From Planctomycetaceae bacterium (lineage in GTDB: Bacteria > Planctomycetota > Planctomycetia > Pirellulales > Pirellulaceae), in contig JAHEAM010000042.1 of the NCBI GenBank assembly GCA_024642765.1, forward strand, positions 1 through 13,663: a stretch of DNA of 13,663 bases. Reading direction: 5' to 3'. The position numbers and the translations under genes are program-made. The notes beneath the pieces are model-generated. The model saw nothing but the letters and a program-made list of their open reading frames with translations, made no database searches and was not told the origin of the DNA. How positions within the stretch are numbered: the stretch's first letter is position 1; the number at the start of each line of letters is the position of its first letter. This document shows, piece after piece, positions 7,146 through 13,663 of the stretch.

Positions 7146-8291
7146 ATGAAAGAAAAACAACTACGAATCGGTATGATCGGCTACGGTTTTATGGGGCGGG
7201 CCCACTCGAACGCCTACGCTCGCGTGAACCAGTTTTTTGATTTGGCATATCAACCGGTGCTCAAGGCCGCATGTGCTCGCAACGTTGAAGCAGTCCAGAA
7301 ATTTGCTGACAATTGGGGCTACGAATCGATCGAAAGCGATTGGAAGGCCTTGATCGCTCGAGACGATATTGACGCGATCGATATTTGCGTGCCCAACAAC
7401 TTGCACAAAGAAATTGCCCTGGCTGCAGCAGCCGCCGGCAAAATAATTCTGTGCGAGAAACCTCTTTCGATGAACGCCGCCGAAGGCATAGAGATGTGTG
7501 AAGCGGTTGAAAAGGCTGGCGTGGCCAACATGGTCTGGTACAACTACCGCCGCGTGCCTGCCGTTACACTTGCAAAACAAATTATCGATTCGGGCCGACT
7601 GGGTAAAGTATTTCACTACCGCGCTAACTTTTTGCAAGACTGGACCATTTCGGAAGATGTGCCTCAAGGCGGTGCGGCTTTATGGCGTTTGGATGCCGCA
7701 GCGGCCGGATCGGGTGTCACGGGCGATCTCCTAGCGCATTGCATTGATACTGCCATTTGGTTGAACGGCGGAATCCGAGACGTGGTTGCGATGACCGAAA
7801 CGTTTGTCAAAGAACGAGTACATGCGGACACCGGCAAAGCGGAACCGGTTGGTATTGATGATGCATGTGCCTTTCTTTGTCACTTCCAAAACAACTCGCT
7901 GGGATTGTTCGAATCGACACGTTACGCGCGAGGGCACAAGGCACTCTACACGTTTGAGATCAACGGAGAGCAAGGTTCCTTGCGATGGGATTTGCACGAT
8001 TTGCATCGCCTTGAGTTTTTTGATTACAACGATGAAGGCGCTACCCGCGGTTGGCGCAGTATCCACGTGACTGATCACGGTGGCGAGCATCCTTACATGG
8101 ACCATTGGTGGGTGCCCGGTTTGCAAATCGGATACGAGCATTCATTCGTCCACCAAGTCGCTGACTTCCTCAAGGGATTAGAAGATGGCAAACCTGCAGG
8201 ACCAACCTTCCGCGACGCACTGGAAACGCAACGTGTTTGCGACGCTGTGCTAGATAGTGCGAAATCGCGTGAATGGAAGAATGTCACCTAG
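7146..8291 (+). CDS. Gfo/Idh/MocA family NAD(P)-dependent oxidoreductase
   Basis: A 381-residue cytoplasmic dehydrogenase or oxidoreductase, probably acting on a sugar, inositol or sugar-derived substrate that cannot be named from sequence. The N-terminal Rossmann fold opens with IGMIGYGFMGRAHSNAY (8-24; GxGxxG at 12-17). The family's EKP motif is at 104-106 (ILCEKPLSMN), with Lys105 as the usual catalytic lysine. The C-terminal alpha/beta domain carries GDLLAHCIDTAIWL (193-206), where His198 and Asp201 match the catalytic H-x-x-D pattern. There is no twin-arginine signal, unlike many planctomycete paralogues, so it stays in the cytoplasm. AAGGGA lies seven bases before ATG at 7146. An ATG at 7138 in another frame ends after three codons and is ignored. 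It follows the TPR gene closely and is likely in the same transcript. Confidence 0.93.
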   Translation: MKEKQLRIGMIGYGFMGRAHSNAYARVNQFFDLAYQPVLKAACARNVEAVQKFADNWGYESIESDWKALIARDDIDAIDICVPNNLHKEIALAAAAAGKIILCEKPLSMNAAEGIEMCEAVEKAGVANMVWYNYRRVPAVTLAKQIIDSGRLGKVFHYRANFLQDWTISEDVPQGGAALWRLDAAAAGSGVTGDLLAHCIDTAIWLNGGIRDVVAMTETFVKERVHADTGKAEPVGIDDACAFLCHFQNNSLGLFESTRYARGHKALYTFEINGEQGSLRWDLHDLHRLEFFDYNDEGATRGWRSIHVTDHGGEHPYMDHWWVPGLQIGYEHSFVHQVADFLKGLEDGKPAGPTFRDALETQRVCDAVLDSAKSREWKNVT

Positions 8292-8294
8292 GTC

Positions 8295-8330
8295 CAATTT
8301 GTATTCAATTTGTCGTCAATAAACAATTTA
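8295..8330 (+). repeat. Phased CAATTTG-like direct repeats in the antiporter leader
   Basis: CAATTTG occurs at 8295-8301 and 8306-8312, followed by CAATAAA at 8317-8323 and CAATTTA at 8324-8330. The first three start exactly 11 bases apart, about one helical turn, which would place them on one face of the DNA. The first arm of the inverted repeat listed next overlaps the second and third copies. Confidence 0.4.
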
Positions 8331-8365
8331 AGACCGCCTGGATTGCGACTTGCGATTGACGACAA
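8310..8365. repeat. 11-base perfect inverted repeat upstream of the antiporter gene
   Basis: TTGTCGTCAAT at 8310-8320 is the exact reverse complement of ATTGACGACAA at 8355-8365, with a 34-base interval. The second arm also belongs to a shorter alternative hairpin, CGATTG (8353-8358) and CAATCG (8363-8368) around a four-base loop. The two pairings compete. No T tract follows, so a plain terminator is unlikely; a regulator-binding site or leader switch is possible. Confidence 0.55.
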
Positions 8366-8395
8366 TCGAATCAACACCAGAATCATGGAAACTAG

Positions 8396-9475
8396 ATGGC
8401 ACTGGCAATACTTGAGATCGTTGGTGGTTTGGGCGTATTGTTAATTGGTGGCGAGCTGTTGGTGAGGGGTGCATCCGGCTTGGCCGTGATCGCTCGCATC
8501 GCCCCATTGATCATTGGTCTGACGGTCGTTTCTTTTGGAACCAGTGCACCCGAGTTGGCCGTCTCGATACAGGCCTCCTACCAAGGCAGCGCGGAGTTAG
8601 CGATAGGCAATGCTCTGGGGAGCAATGTTTTCAACGTACTCGTCGTCCTAGGTATTGCTGCAATCGTTACGCCACTTTCCGTTTCGGATGACTTGTTCAA
8701 ACGCGACCTGTGGTGGATGTTGTTTTCGGCACTTTCACTCATACCGATCGGTTGGGATGGACAAATCACTCGAGTCGAAGGGGGGCTGCTGAGTTCAATG
8801 TTGATTGTATATGTCGCATGGCTAATACAATCAAGTCGCCTTGCCAACCGCCGGATGGTCAAAGAGTTTTCAGATGAGCTACCGAAGGCAGTTCCAAATA
8901 CAAAAAACGCAATAAAATTCTTCAGCCTTTTGGTTGTTGGACTCATCCTGTTGGTGTTAGGATCGCGGTGGTTGACTGAGGGTGCGGTTCAAATCGCTAA
9001 GTCATTTGAGGTTAGTGAATTGGTCATTGGGCTGACAATCGTAGCCGTCGGCACTTCGCTTCCAGAGGTGATCACTTCGGTCATGGCCGGACTGAAAGGC
9101 GAACGCGACATTGCCGTCGGAAATGTTGTTGGCAGCAATATCTTTAATGTCCTTTGCGTCTTAGGGATTTCTTCGTTGGTCGGAAAAACGTCGTTGCCCT
9201 TTCCGGTTGAGGCATTTCGCTTCGATTTGCCCGTCGTGATCGGCATTTCACTAATTTGCATGCCATTGTTTTTGATTGGTCGCAACGTTAGCCGCTTGAA
9301 TGGAATATTGCTTCTGTCAATGTACGTTTTGTACACCGGCTATGTGATCTTCAGTGCTACTAGGAATGACAACCAAAAACTTTTGGAAAGTCTTTTCTTG
9401 TTCGGGCTGATTCCGCTTTTGGTTCTGTGCATGGTGGTCGAGTTTTTGGTCCATGCACGCCGAGCGAAGGCCTAA
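8396..9475 (+). CDS. Calcium/sodium antiporter, CaCA family (YrbG type)
   Basis: An inner-membrane exchanger of 359 residues, about ten transmembrane segments, expected to move Ca2+ out against Na+ or K+. The family's two inverted alpha repeats are complete. Repeat 1 has VVSFGTSAPELAVS (44-57) and GNALGSNVFN (71-80). Repeat 2 has VAVGTSLPEVITSV (216-229) and GNVVGSNIFN (242-251). The paired GTS-PE glutamates (Glu53 and Glu223) are the ion ligands. A short hydrophilic stretch (about 145-172) separates the halves, without the large regulatory loop of eukaryotic exchangers. The C-terminus adds one further hydrophobic segment (about 332-352) and a basic tail. ATG at 8396 has GGAA five bases upstream; an overlapping ATG at 8385 is out of frame. 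Ion specificity cannot be settled by sequence. Its stop overlaps the convergent hydrolase gene. Confidence 0.95.
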   Translation: MALAILEIVGGLGVLLIGGELLVRGASGLAVIARIAPLIIGLTVVSFGTSAPELAVSIQASYQGSAELAIGNALGSNVFNVLVVLGIAAIVTPLSVSDDLFKRDLWWMLFSALSLIPIGWDGQITRVEGGLLSSMLIVYVAWLIQSSRLANRRMVKEFSDELPKAVPNTKNAIKFFSLLVVGLILLVLGSRWLTEGAVQIAKSFEVSELVIGLTIVAVGTSLPEVITSVMAGLKGERDIAVGNVVGSNIFNVLCVLGISSLVGKTSLPFPVEAFRFDLPVVIGISLICMPLFLIGRNVSRLNGILLLSMYVLYTGYVIFSATRNDNQKLLESLFLFGLIPLLVLCMVVEFLVHARRAKA

Positions 9476-10044
9476 TGTTGCGGAGCGGTTTGGCGGACGA
9501 GTTGGCTGAGGGCCTTGAAATTGGAGTCGGCGGACGTTTCACACCATTCAAACATAACGGCCTCAGTTGTTACAGGCGTAACGCCAGCGATTCGCATTCG
9601 GTCCACTGCCGTTTGCCGGTCGATTTCGAAACGTGAACCCACAGCATCGACGACCAAGTAAACATCAAACCCCATGGCGCTCAAATCAAATGCTGTTTGC
9701 TGGACGCAAACGTGTGTCTCGATTCCCGTTAAAACGATTTGCCGTATTTTGGTATCCAGCAGTGAACTAAAGAGTGAAGTGCACTCCCGGCAACTGAACA
9801 TGGATTTCTCAGGTATCGATTCGAGTCGTTGACGAATGATTTCAACCGTAGCGCCTAACCCCTTGGGATACTGTTCCGTTGCCGAAAAAGGTACTCCAAA
9901 CAGTTGTGCGCCATCAATGAGCCTGCCAATGTTCCAAACAATGCGTTGATGATCGGCAATAGTGGGCAACAATCGTTCTTGGACATCGATGATCAAAAGC
10001 AGAGAACGATTTCGGTCAAGTAAAAGCGAACTTCGCGGATGCAT
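9472..10044 (-). CDS. Isochorismatase-family cysteine hydrolase (YcaC-like)
   Basis: A soluble cysteine hydrolase of the isochorismatase-like fold; members cleave amides or vinyl ethers, and the substrate here is unknown. From ATG at 10044 it has 190 residues. The catalytic triad is visible: Asp20 in LLLIIDVQERLL (15-26), Lys80 in PEKSMF, and Cys113 in GIETHVCVQQT (107-117), which includes the family's cis-peptide segment. The longer start at 10065 has no Shine-Dalgarno sequence, whereas AGGAAAG lies seven bases before 10044, so the shorter form is preferred; the seven extra residues precede the fold. The GIETHVCV form points to the YcaC-like or nicotinamidase-related branch rather than true isochorismatase of siderophore synthesis, and no such genes are nearby. 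It follows uvrA by 53 bases on the same strand and may share its transcript. Confidence 0.92.
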   Translation of the reverse strand: MHPRSSLLLDRNRSLLLIIDVQERLLPTIADHQRIVWNIGRLIDGAQLFGVPFSATEQYPKGLGATVEIIRQRLESIPEKSMFSCRECTSLFSSLLDTKIRQIVLTGIETHVCVQQTAFDLSAMGFDVYLVVDAVGSRFEIDRQTAVDRMRIAGVTPVTTEAVMFEWCETSADSNFKALSQLVRQTAPQH

Positions 10045-10051
10045 ATCAATT

Positions 10052-10058
10052 CTTTCCT
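10052..10058 (-). promoter_or_regulatory. Ribosome binding site supporting the hydrolase start at 10044
   Basis: The minus strand reads AGGAAAG seven bases before ATG at 10044, near-ideal spacing. Nothing comparable precedes the ATG at 10065. Confidence 0.55.
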
Positions 10059-10097
10059 GAGACATAGATCTTGAGAATTAATGAACTATTGAACTGT

Positions 10098-12935
10098 TCA
10101 CTGCAATAAAGGCAACAAGCATTTTCCTGTGTGGGAATTGGGGTTGGCCGCTACAGCTTCGGGTGTACCGGCAGCGACAATTTCTCCACCTGCATGGCCT
10201 CCCTCGGGGCCCAAATCGATCACCCAATCCGCCGACTTGATCATATCCAGGTGATGCTCGATCACAATCACACTATTCCCCATTTCCACGAGACGCGACA
10301 AGAGTTGAATCAGCCGGTTAACATCATCGAAATGCAATCCGGTCGTGGGCTCATCCAGAATGTACAGTGTGCGTCCCGTGGAGCGTGTAGCAAGTTCGCT
10401 TGCAAGTTTGATGCGTTGGGCTTCGCCGCCCGAAAGTGTTGGGGCTGATTGGCCGAGTGTGAGATATCCCAGTCCAACGTCCGTTAACGTCTGCAGCACC
10501 GGAAAAATCTTTGGGAAATCCGCAAACTCGATTGCCGCAGTTTCGATCGGCAATCGCAACACATCCGCAATCGAACGTTCACGATAGCGCACTGCCAAGG
10601 TTTGGATTTGATATCGCCCGCCATGACAGACTGGACAAACAATACGCACGTCGGGTAGAAATTTCATCTCCAATTTTTTTTCGCCCAACCCGTTACATTC
10701 ACTACAACGACCTGGTCCACTGTTGAAGCTAAATTGTCTGGCGTCGAATCCCAATCGTCGCGCGTCGCGAGTCTCGGCAAAGACCTTGCGAATTTCATCG
10801 AAAATCCCCGTGTATGTAGCGGGACAACTGCGCGCGTTGCGGCCAATGGGGCGTTGATCGACTTCGACAAGTTTTTCGAAATGTTCGATTCCAACTAGTG
10901 ATTCGAAGGGATCGCTTTGGCGCTGGCTCGGATTGAAATGATTGAATAGGGCTGGAACCAAGGTTCGATTGATTAAGGTACTTTTGCCGGACCCGCTGAC
11001 GCCCGTGACACAAGTCAAGCAGCCAACCGGAAAGTCCGCTGTCACATTTTTAAGGTTATTCCCCCCTGCTCCCTTGATTGACAAAAATTTGGTTCCTTTA
11101 CGACGTTGCCTTGGAATCGCGATTTGTTGTTTTCCGCTTAAGTAGCGGCCAGTAATGGACGCCGAGTCATGAACGACTTCATTGGGCGTGCCCACAGAAA
11201 CCACGGTGCCACCGTGAAGCCCTGCGCCGGGTCCTAGATCAATGAGTTTGTCGGCCGTTCGCATTATGGCTTCATCATGCTCTACCACAACGACGGTGTT
11301 CCCTGATTCTCGCAATTGCTGCAACGCCACGATTAATTTTTCATTGTCTCGGCTATGCAATCCGATGGACGGTTCGTCGAGGATGTAGCAAACGTTTGTT
11401 TGTCCAGAGCCGATCGCAGCAGCCAATCGCACTCGCTGTAATTCACCTCCGCTCAGGGATTGTCCGCTTCGATTCAGCGTCAAATAGCTAAGGCCTACCT
11501 GGTTCAAATATTGAGCGCGGTGGAGAATTTCTGTAACAAGCGTCTGGGCAATTGCGGCTTCATGCCCTGTCCATTTTGTGTCTTTGAAAAAACGATTCAA
11601 TGCATCAATCGTAAGTTCGGAGACATCAATAATAGAATTGCCGGCAATATGGATGGCTTGTGCTGTGGGGCCGAGTCGGCCGCCATTACACGCGGAGCAC
11701 CGACTAATAATACGGGCCGCATCTAACGCCTCAAAAAGTCTGGCGTCCACGGCTGTTGCCCAATTTTTTTCAACAACCAAACTCAGTCCAGGTACTTTCT
11801 CCGATTCGCCCACCCAAAGTTTGTTCCATTGTGCGGGCGACAACTCAGCCAACGCTTGATTGGCCCCGAACTTCAGCTTTTGCAGAAGAGGATCGAGTGA
11901 CTCAAGTGCCTTCTCTCGTTGTTTCTTGGGGAGCAGTTTCCAAGCCACGATAGCAGGCGACGATAATGTCAATTTTCGATTTGGAATCAGCAAGTCTGGC
12001 GAAAACTGTTCGCGCTGCCCTAGGCCCTGGCACTCAGGACAGGCACCGTGCGGGCTATTGAAACTAAATGTTCGTGGTTCGATTTCGGGATAACTGATTT
12101 CACACGTTGCGCACGCGAATTCGGAGGAAAATAATTTCTCTTTCCATTGTTCGTTTGGTGATTCGGTCTCTGATCGCCGTTGGTAGCTGATCCCGACGAG
12201 TCGTCCCGTTAAGCGCAACGCTAAATCGATTGCCTCGAGAAGTCGGTTTTCAACGCCCTCTCGTACAACGATTCGATCGGTAATTGCTTCAACCGTATGG
12301 GCCTGCCGTGAATCGAGTTCGGGAACATCGTCAATGTCAAAAACGTTACCGTCAACGCGAACGCGAACCAATCGCTCGTTGCGAATTTGCTCGAATGTTT
12401 CTCGGTGAAGTCCCTTGCGATCGCGCACGATAGGAGCCAACACCATTAGTTTCGTCCCCTCTGGCAACCGACAAATCCAACCTTGCATTTCCGCAGGAGT
12501 TTGTTGGCCGATTGGCTCACCGCACTTCAGGCAATGAACGGTGCCAACGCGAGCGAATAGAACACGCAGGTAATCGTGAATTTCCGTGATTGTTCCGACG
12601 GTAGAACGCGGTCCGACGGAATTCGCGTGTTGGTCGATTTTGAGTGTTGGCAGTAGCCCTTCAATTGAATCGACGTCAGCGGTTGGGAGTTGGTCCAAGT
12701 ATTGGCGTGTGTAAACTGAAAGCGTTTCAAGGAACTGTCTTTGGCCTTCGGCGAATAACGTGTCTATTGCGAGTGAGCTTTTACCACAACCGCTTGGGCC
12801 TGTTATGACTGTAATTTGGTCGTGAGGGATCTCAACCTCTATCGATTTCAGGTTGTGTGTACGGGCCCCAGAAATTCGAATGGCACTCAGCGTTGCGAGT
12901 GATTTTGTGGCAGCTTTTGTCGTCTTTTTAGGCAT
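10098..12935 (-). CDS. uvrA: Excinuclease ABC subunit A (DNA damage recognition)
   Basis: The damage-sensing ATPase of nucleotide excision repair: a UvrA dimer scans DNA and loads UvrB. At 945 residues it is the full-length form. ATP site I has Walker A GPSGCGKS (46-53), signature LSGGE (494-498) and Walker B YILDEP (517-522). Site II has GVSGSGKS (645-652), LSGGE (834-838) and YILDEP (857-862). The UvrB-binding domain (about 131-245, with LMVLAPIVRDRKGLH) is present, unlike in UvrA2-type paralogues. Zinc modules are C275/C278/C299/C302 and C744/C747/C767/C770, the second being essential for DNA contact. The first Walker A has Cys50 where UvrA normally has Ser. ATG at 12935 has GGAAAG seven bases upstream. 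I see no recognisable SOS box in the 215-base upstream gap. Its partners uvrB and uvrC are not in the window. Confidence 0.96.
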   Translation of the reverse strand: MPKKTTKAATKSLATLSAIRISGARTHNLKSIEVEIPHDQITVITGPSGCGKSSLAIDTLFAEGQRQFLETLSVYTRQYLDQLPTADVDSIEGLLPTLKIDQHANSVGPRSTVGTITEIHDYLRVLFARVGTVHCLKCGEPIGQQTPAEMQGWICRLPEGTKLMVLAPIVRDRKGLHRETFEQIRNERLVRVRVDGNVFDIDDVPELDSRQAHTVEAITDRIVVREGVENRLLEAIDLALRLTGRLVGISYQRRSETESPNEQWKEKLFSSEFACATCEISYPEIEPRTFSFNSPHGACPECQGLGQREQFSPDLLIPNRKLTLSSPAIVAWKLLPKKQREKALESLDPLLQKLKFGANQALAELSPAQWNKLWVGESEKVPGLSLVVEKNWATAVDARLFEALDAARIISRCSACNGGRLGPTAQAIHIAGNSIIDVSELTIDALNRFFKDTKWTGHEAAIAQTLVTEILHRAQYLNQVGLSYLTLNRSGQSLSGGELQRVRLAAAIGSGQTNVCYILDEPSIGLHSRDNEKLIVALQQLRESGNTVVVVEHDEAIMRTADKLIDLGPGAGLHGGTVVSVGTPNEVVHDSASITGRYLSGKQQIAIPRQRRKGTKFLSIKGAGGNNLKNVTADFPVGCLTCVTGVSGSGKSTLINRTLVPALFNHFNPSQRQSDPFESLVGIEHFEKLVEVDQRPIGRNARSCPATYTGIFDEIRKVFAETRDARRLGFDARQFSFNSGPGRCSECNGLGEKKLEMKFLPDVRIVCPVCHGGRYQIQTLAVRYRERSIADVLRLPIETAAIEFADFPKIFPVLQTLTDVGLGYLTLGQSAPTLSGGEAQRIKLASELATRSTGRTLYILDEPTTGLHFDDVNRLIQLLSRLVEMGNSVIVIEHHLDMIKSADWVIDLGPEGGHAGGEIVAAGTPEAVAANPNSHTGKCLLPLLQ

Positions 12936-13150
12936 TCAAAGTCTTTCCGGTAGTGCGTTCCATTCGCTAACTTATCGGATAGCGGCAGATTGAACAGGGA
13001 CTGTGGCTTCTAGAATTGTGCCTGCAAAATGATTGAAATTCATTGTTTTTCGCGTTAAGATTATTGTGTGGGAAAATTCATATAAATCGTAGGCTGCATT
13101 AAAGCCCACTTCGATTTACCTTTTTTGCGGCGGCATCTCAGGAAGTCACG

Positions 13151-13663
13151 ATGAATGAACGATTCGATTGGAGTGCGAGTATCGGACGCTGGTTTGGCGT
13201 GCCAATACGCATGCATCTCTTTTTCTTGACGGCTGTATTATTGGGGATGGCGTTGGAATGGAACCATCGCGACCACACGCCGCCCATCATTGGAACAGGA
13301 TTGGTGTTCGGGCTTGTGTTGTTTGGGACGGCCCTCATTCATGAGCTGGCTCGCCTCATGGCCATCACGCATTTGGGTGGTCATGTTGATTCGATCACGT
13401 TGATGCCGTGGGGGGGCGTTTCGGCATTTCGAATGTCTGATTCGCCTCAGCAGCGATTGGTTGCAGCTGCCGCGGGAGCATTCTTGAATGGTTGTGTGTT
13501 TTTGTTTTGTGCCGCGTTGTTGACACAGAGTTCTCACTCGGACTTCGTTGAATTGATCCATCCGTTCAATCCGCCAGAATTTTATTTGGGCAGCTGGCAA
13601 TCGAGTCTGTTATCGATGATAGCTTGGGTGAATTTTCAGATGTTGCTGTTGAACTTAATCCCC
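13151..13663 (+). CDS. Site-2-protease-like membrane protein with altered HExxH, partial
   Basis: The first 171 residues of a polytopic membrane protein of the M50 site-2 protease / SpoIVFB type, cut by the right edge. The N-terminus has the family's IGRWFGVPIRMH (11-22). The active-site helix reads ALIHELARLMA (61-71), followed by HLGGHVDSITLMPWGG (74-89), exactly the usual layout of HExxH plus the strand ending in GG. However the second zinc-binding histidine is Arg68 (codon CGC), so the motif is HELAR, and the later AGPLxN-like segment reads AGAFLN (109-113 region). The third motif begins as NFQMLLLNLIP (161-171) but its expected LDGG lies beyond the edge. ATG at 13151 has AGGAAG five bases upstream. 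It is divergent from uvrA across 215 bases. It may be an inactive protease homologue or a variant site. Confidence 0.88.
   Translation, partial: MNERFDWSASIGRWFGVPIRMHLFFLTAVLLGMALEWNHRDHTPPIIGTGLVFGLVLFGTALIHELARLMAITHLGGHVDSITLMPWGGVSAFRMSDSPQQRLVAAAAGAFLNGCVFLFCAALLTQSSHSDFVELIHPFNPPEFYLGSWQSSLLSMIAWVNFQMLLLNLIP

Noticed and set aside
10090..10100. TGAAC-T-GTTCA palindrome at the end of uvrA as a possible LexA site
   Set aside because: Gram-positive-type LexA boxes need four bases between GAAC and GTTC; here there is one, and the site is at the 3' end of uvrA rather than in its promoter.
13238..13600. 120-codon minus-strand frame opposite the site-2-protease-like gene
   Set aside because: The plus-strand frame carries clear S2P motifs; this one is a Gln/Arg/His-rich shadow.

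Overview
The window is a chromosomal stretch of a bacterium with roughly even base composition. It most resembles a planctomycete of the Pirellulales type. This is inferred from the HisRS subtype, the kind of UvrA, the Gfo/Idh/MocA oxidoreductase, the mixed GTG/ATG starts and the loosely packed mixed-strand layout. No 16S or other decisive marker is present, so the assignment is tentative.

Layout: bases 1-2506 are a minus-strand cluster reading right to left: a YkgJ-type cysteine-cluster protein, histidyl-tRNA synthetase (hisS), a small four-helix membrane protein, and possibly the first codons of another gene running off the left edge. A 415-base gap (2507-2921) without a convincing gene separates this cluster from plus-strand genes. 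These are an M50-like integral-membrane metallopeptidase (2922-3725), pyruvate phosphate dikinase (ppdK) with a plausible promoter and a clear intrinsic terminator, a small TPR protein followed by a Gfo/Idh/MocA oxidoreductase, and a Ca2+/Na+ antiporter of the CaCA family. The antiporter gene converges on, and overlaps by four bases, a minus-strand pair in the order uvrA then isochorismatase-family hydrolase. A divergent plus-strand gene for a site-2-protease-like membrane protein starts at 13151 and is cut by the right edge.

The genes are mostly housekeeping or general metabolism: translation (hisS), PEP/pyruvate interconversion (ppdK), DNA repair (uvrA), ion transport and redox chemistry. 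I see no mobile element, CRISPR array, tRNA, rRNA or phage gene, and no obvious multi-gene accessory system. The points most worth a second look are the site-2-protease-like protein whose HExxH motif reads HELAR, the second and unrelated M50-like protein with an intact HELSH, and the repeat structures in the antiporter leader. The ppdK promoter palindrome and the possible promoter just upstream of the ppdK terminator hairpin also deserve checking.
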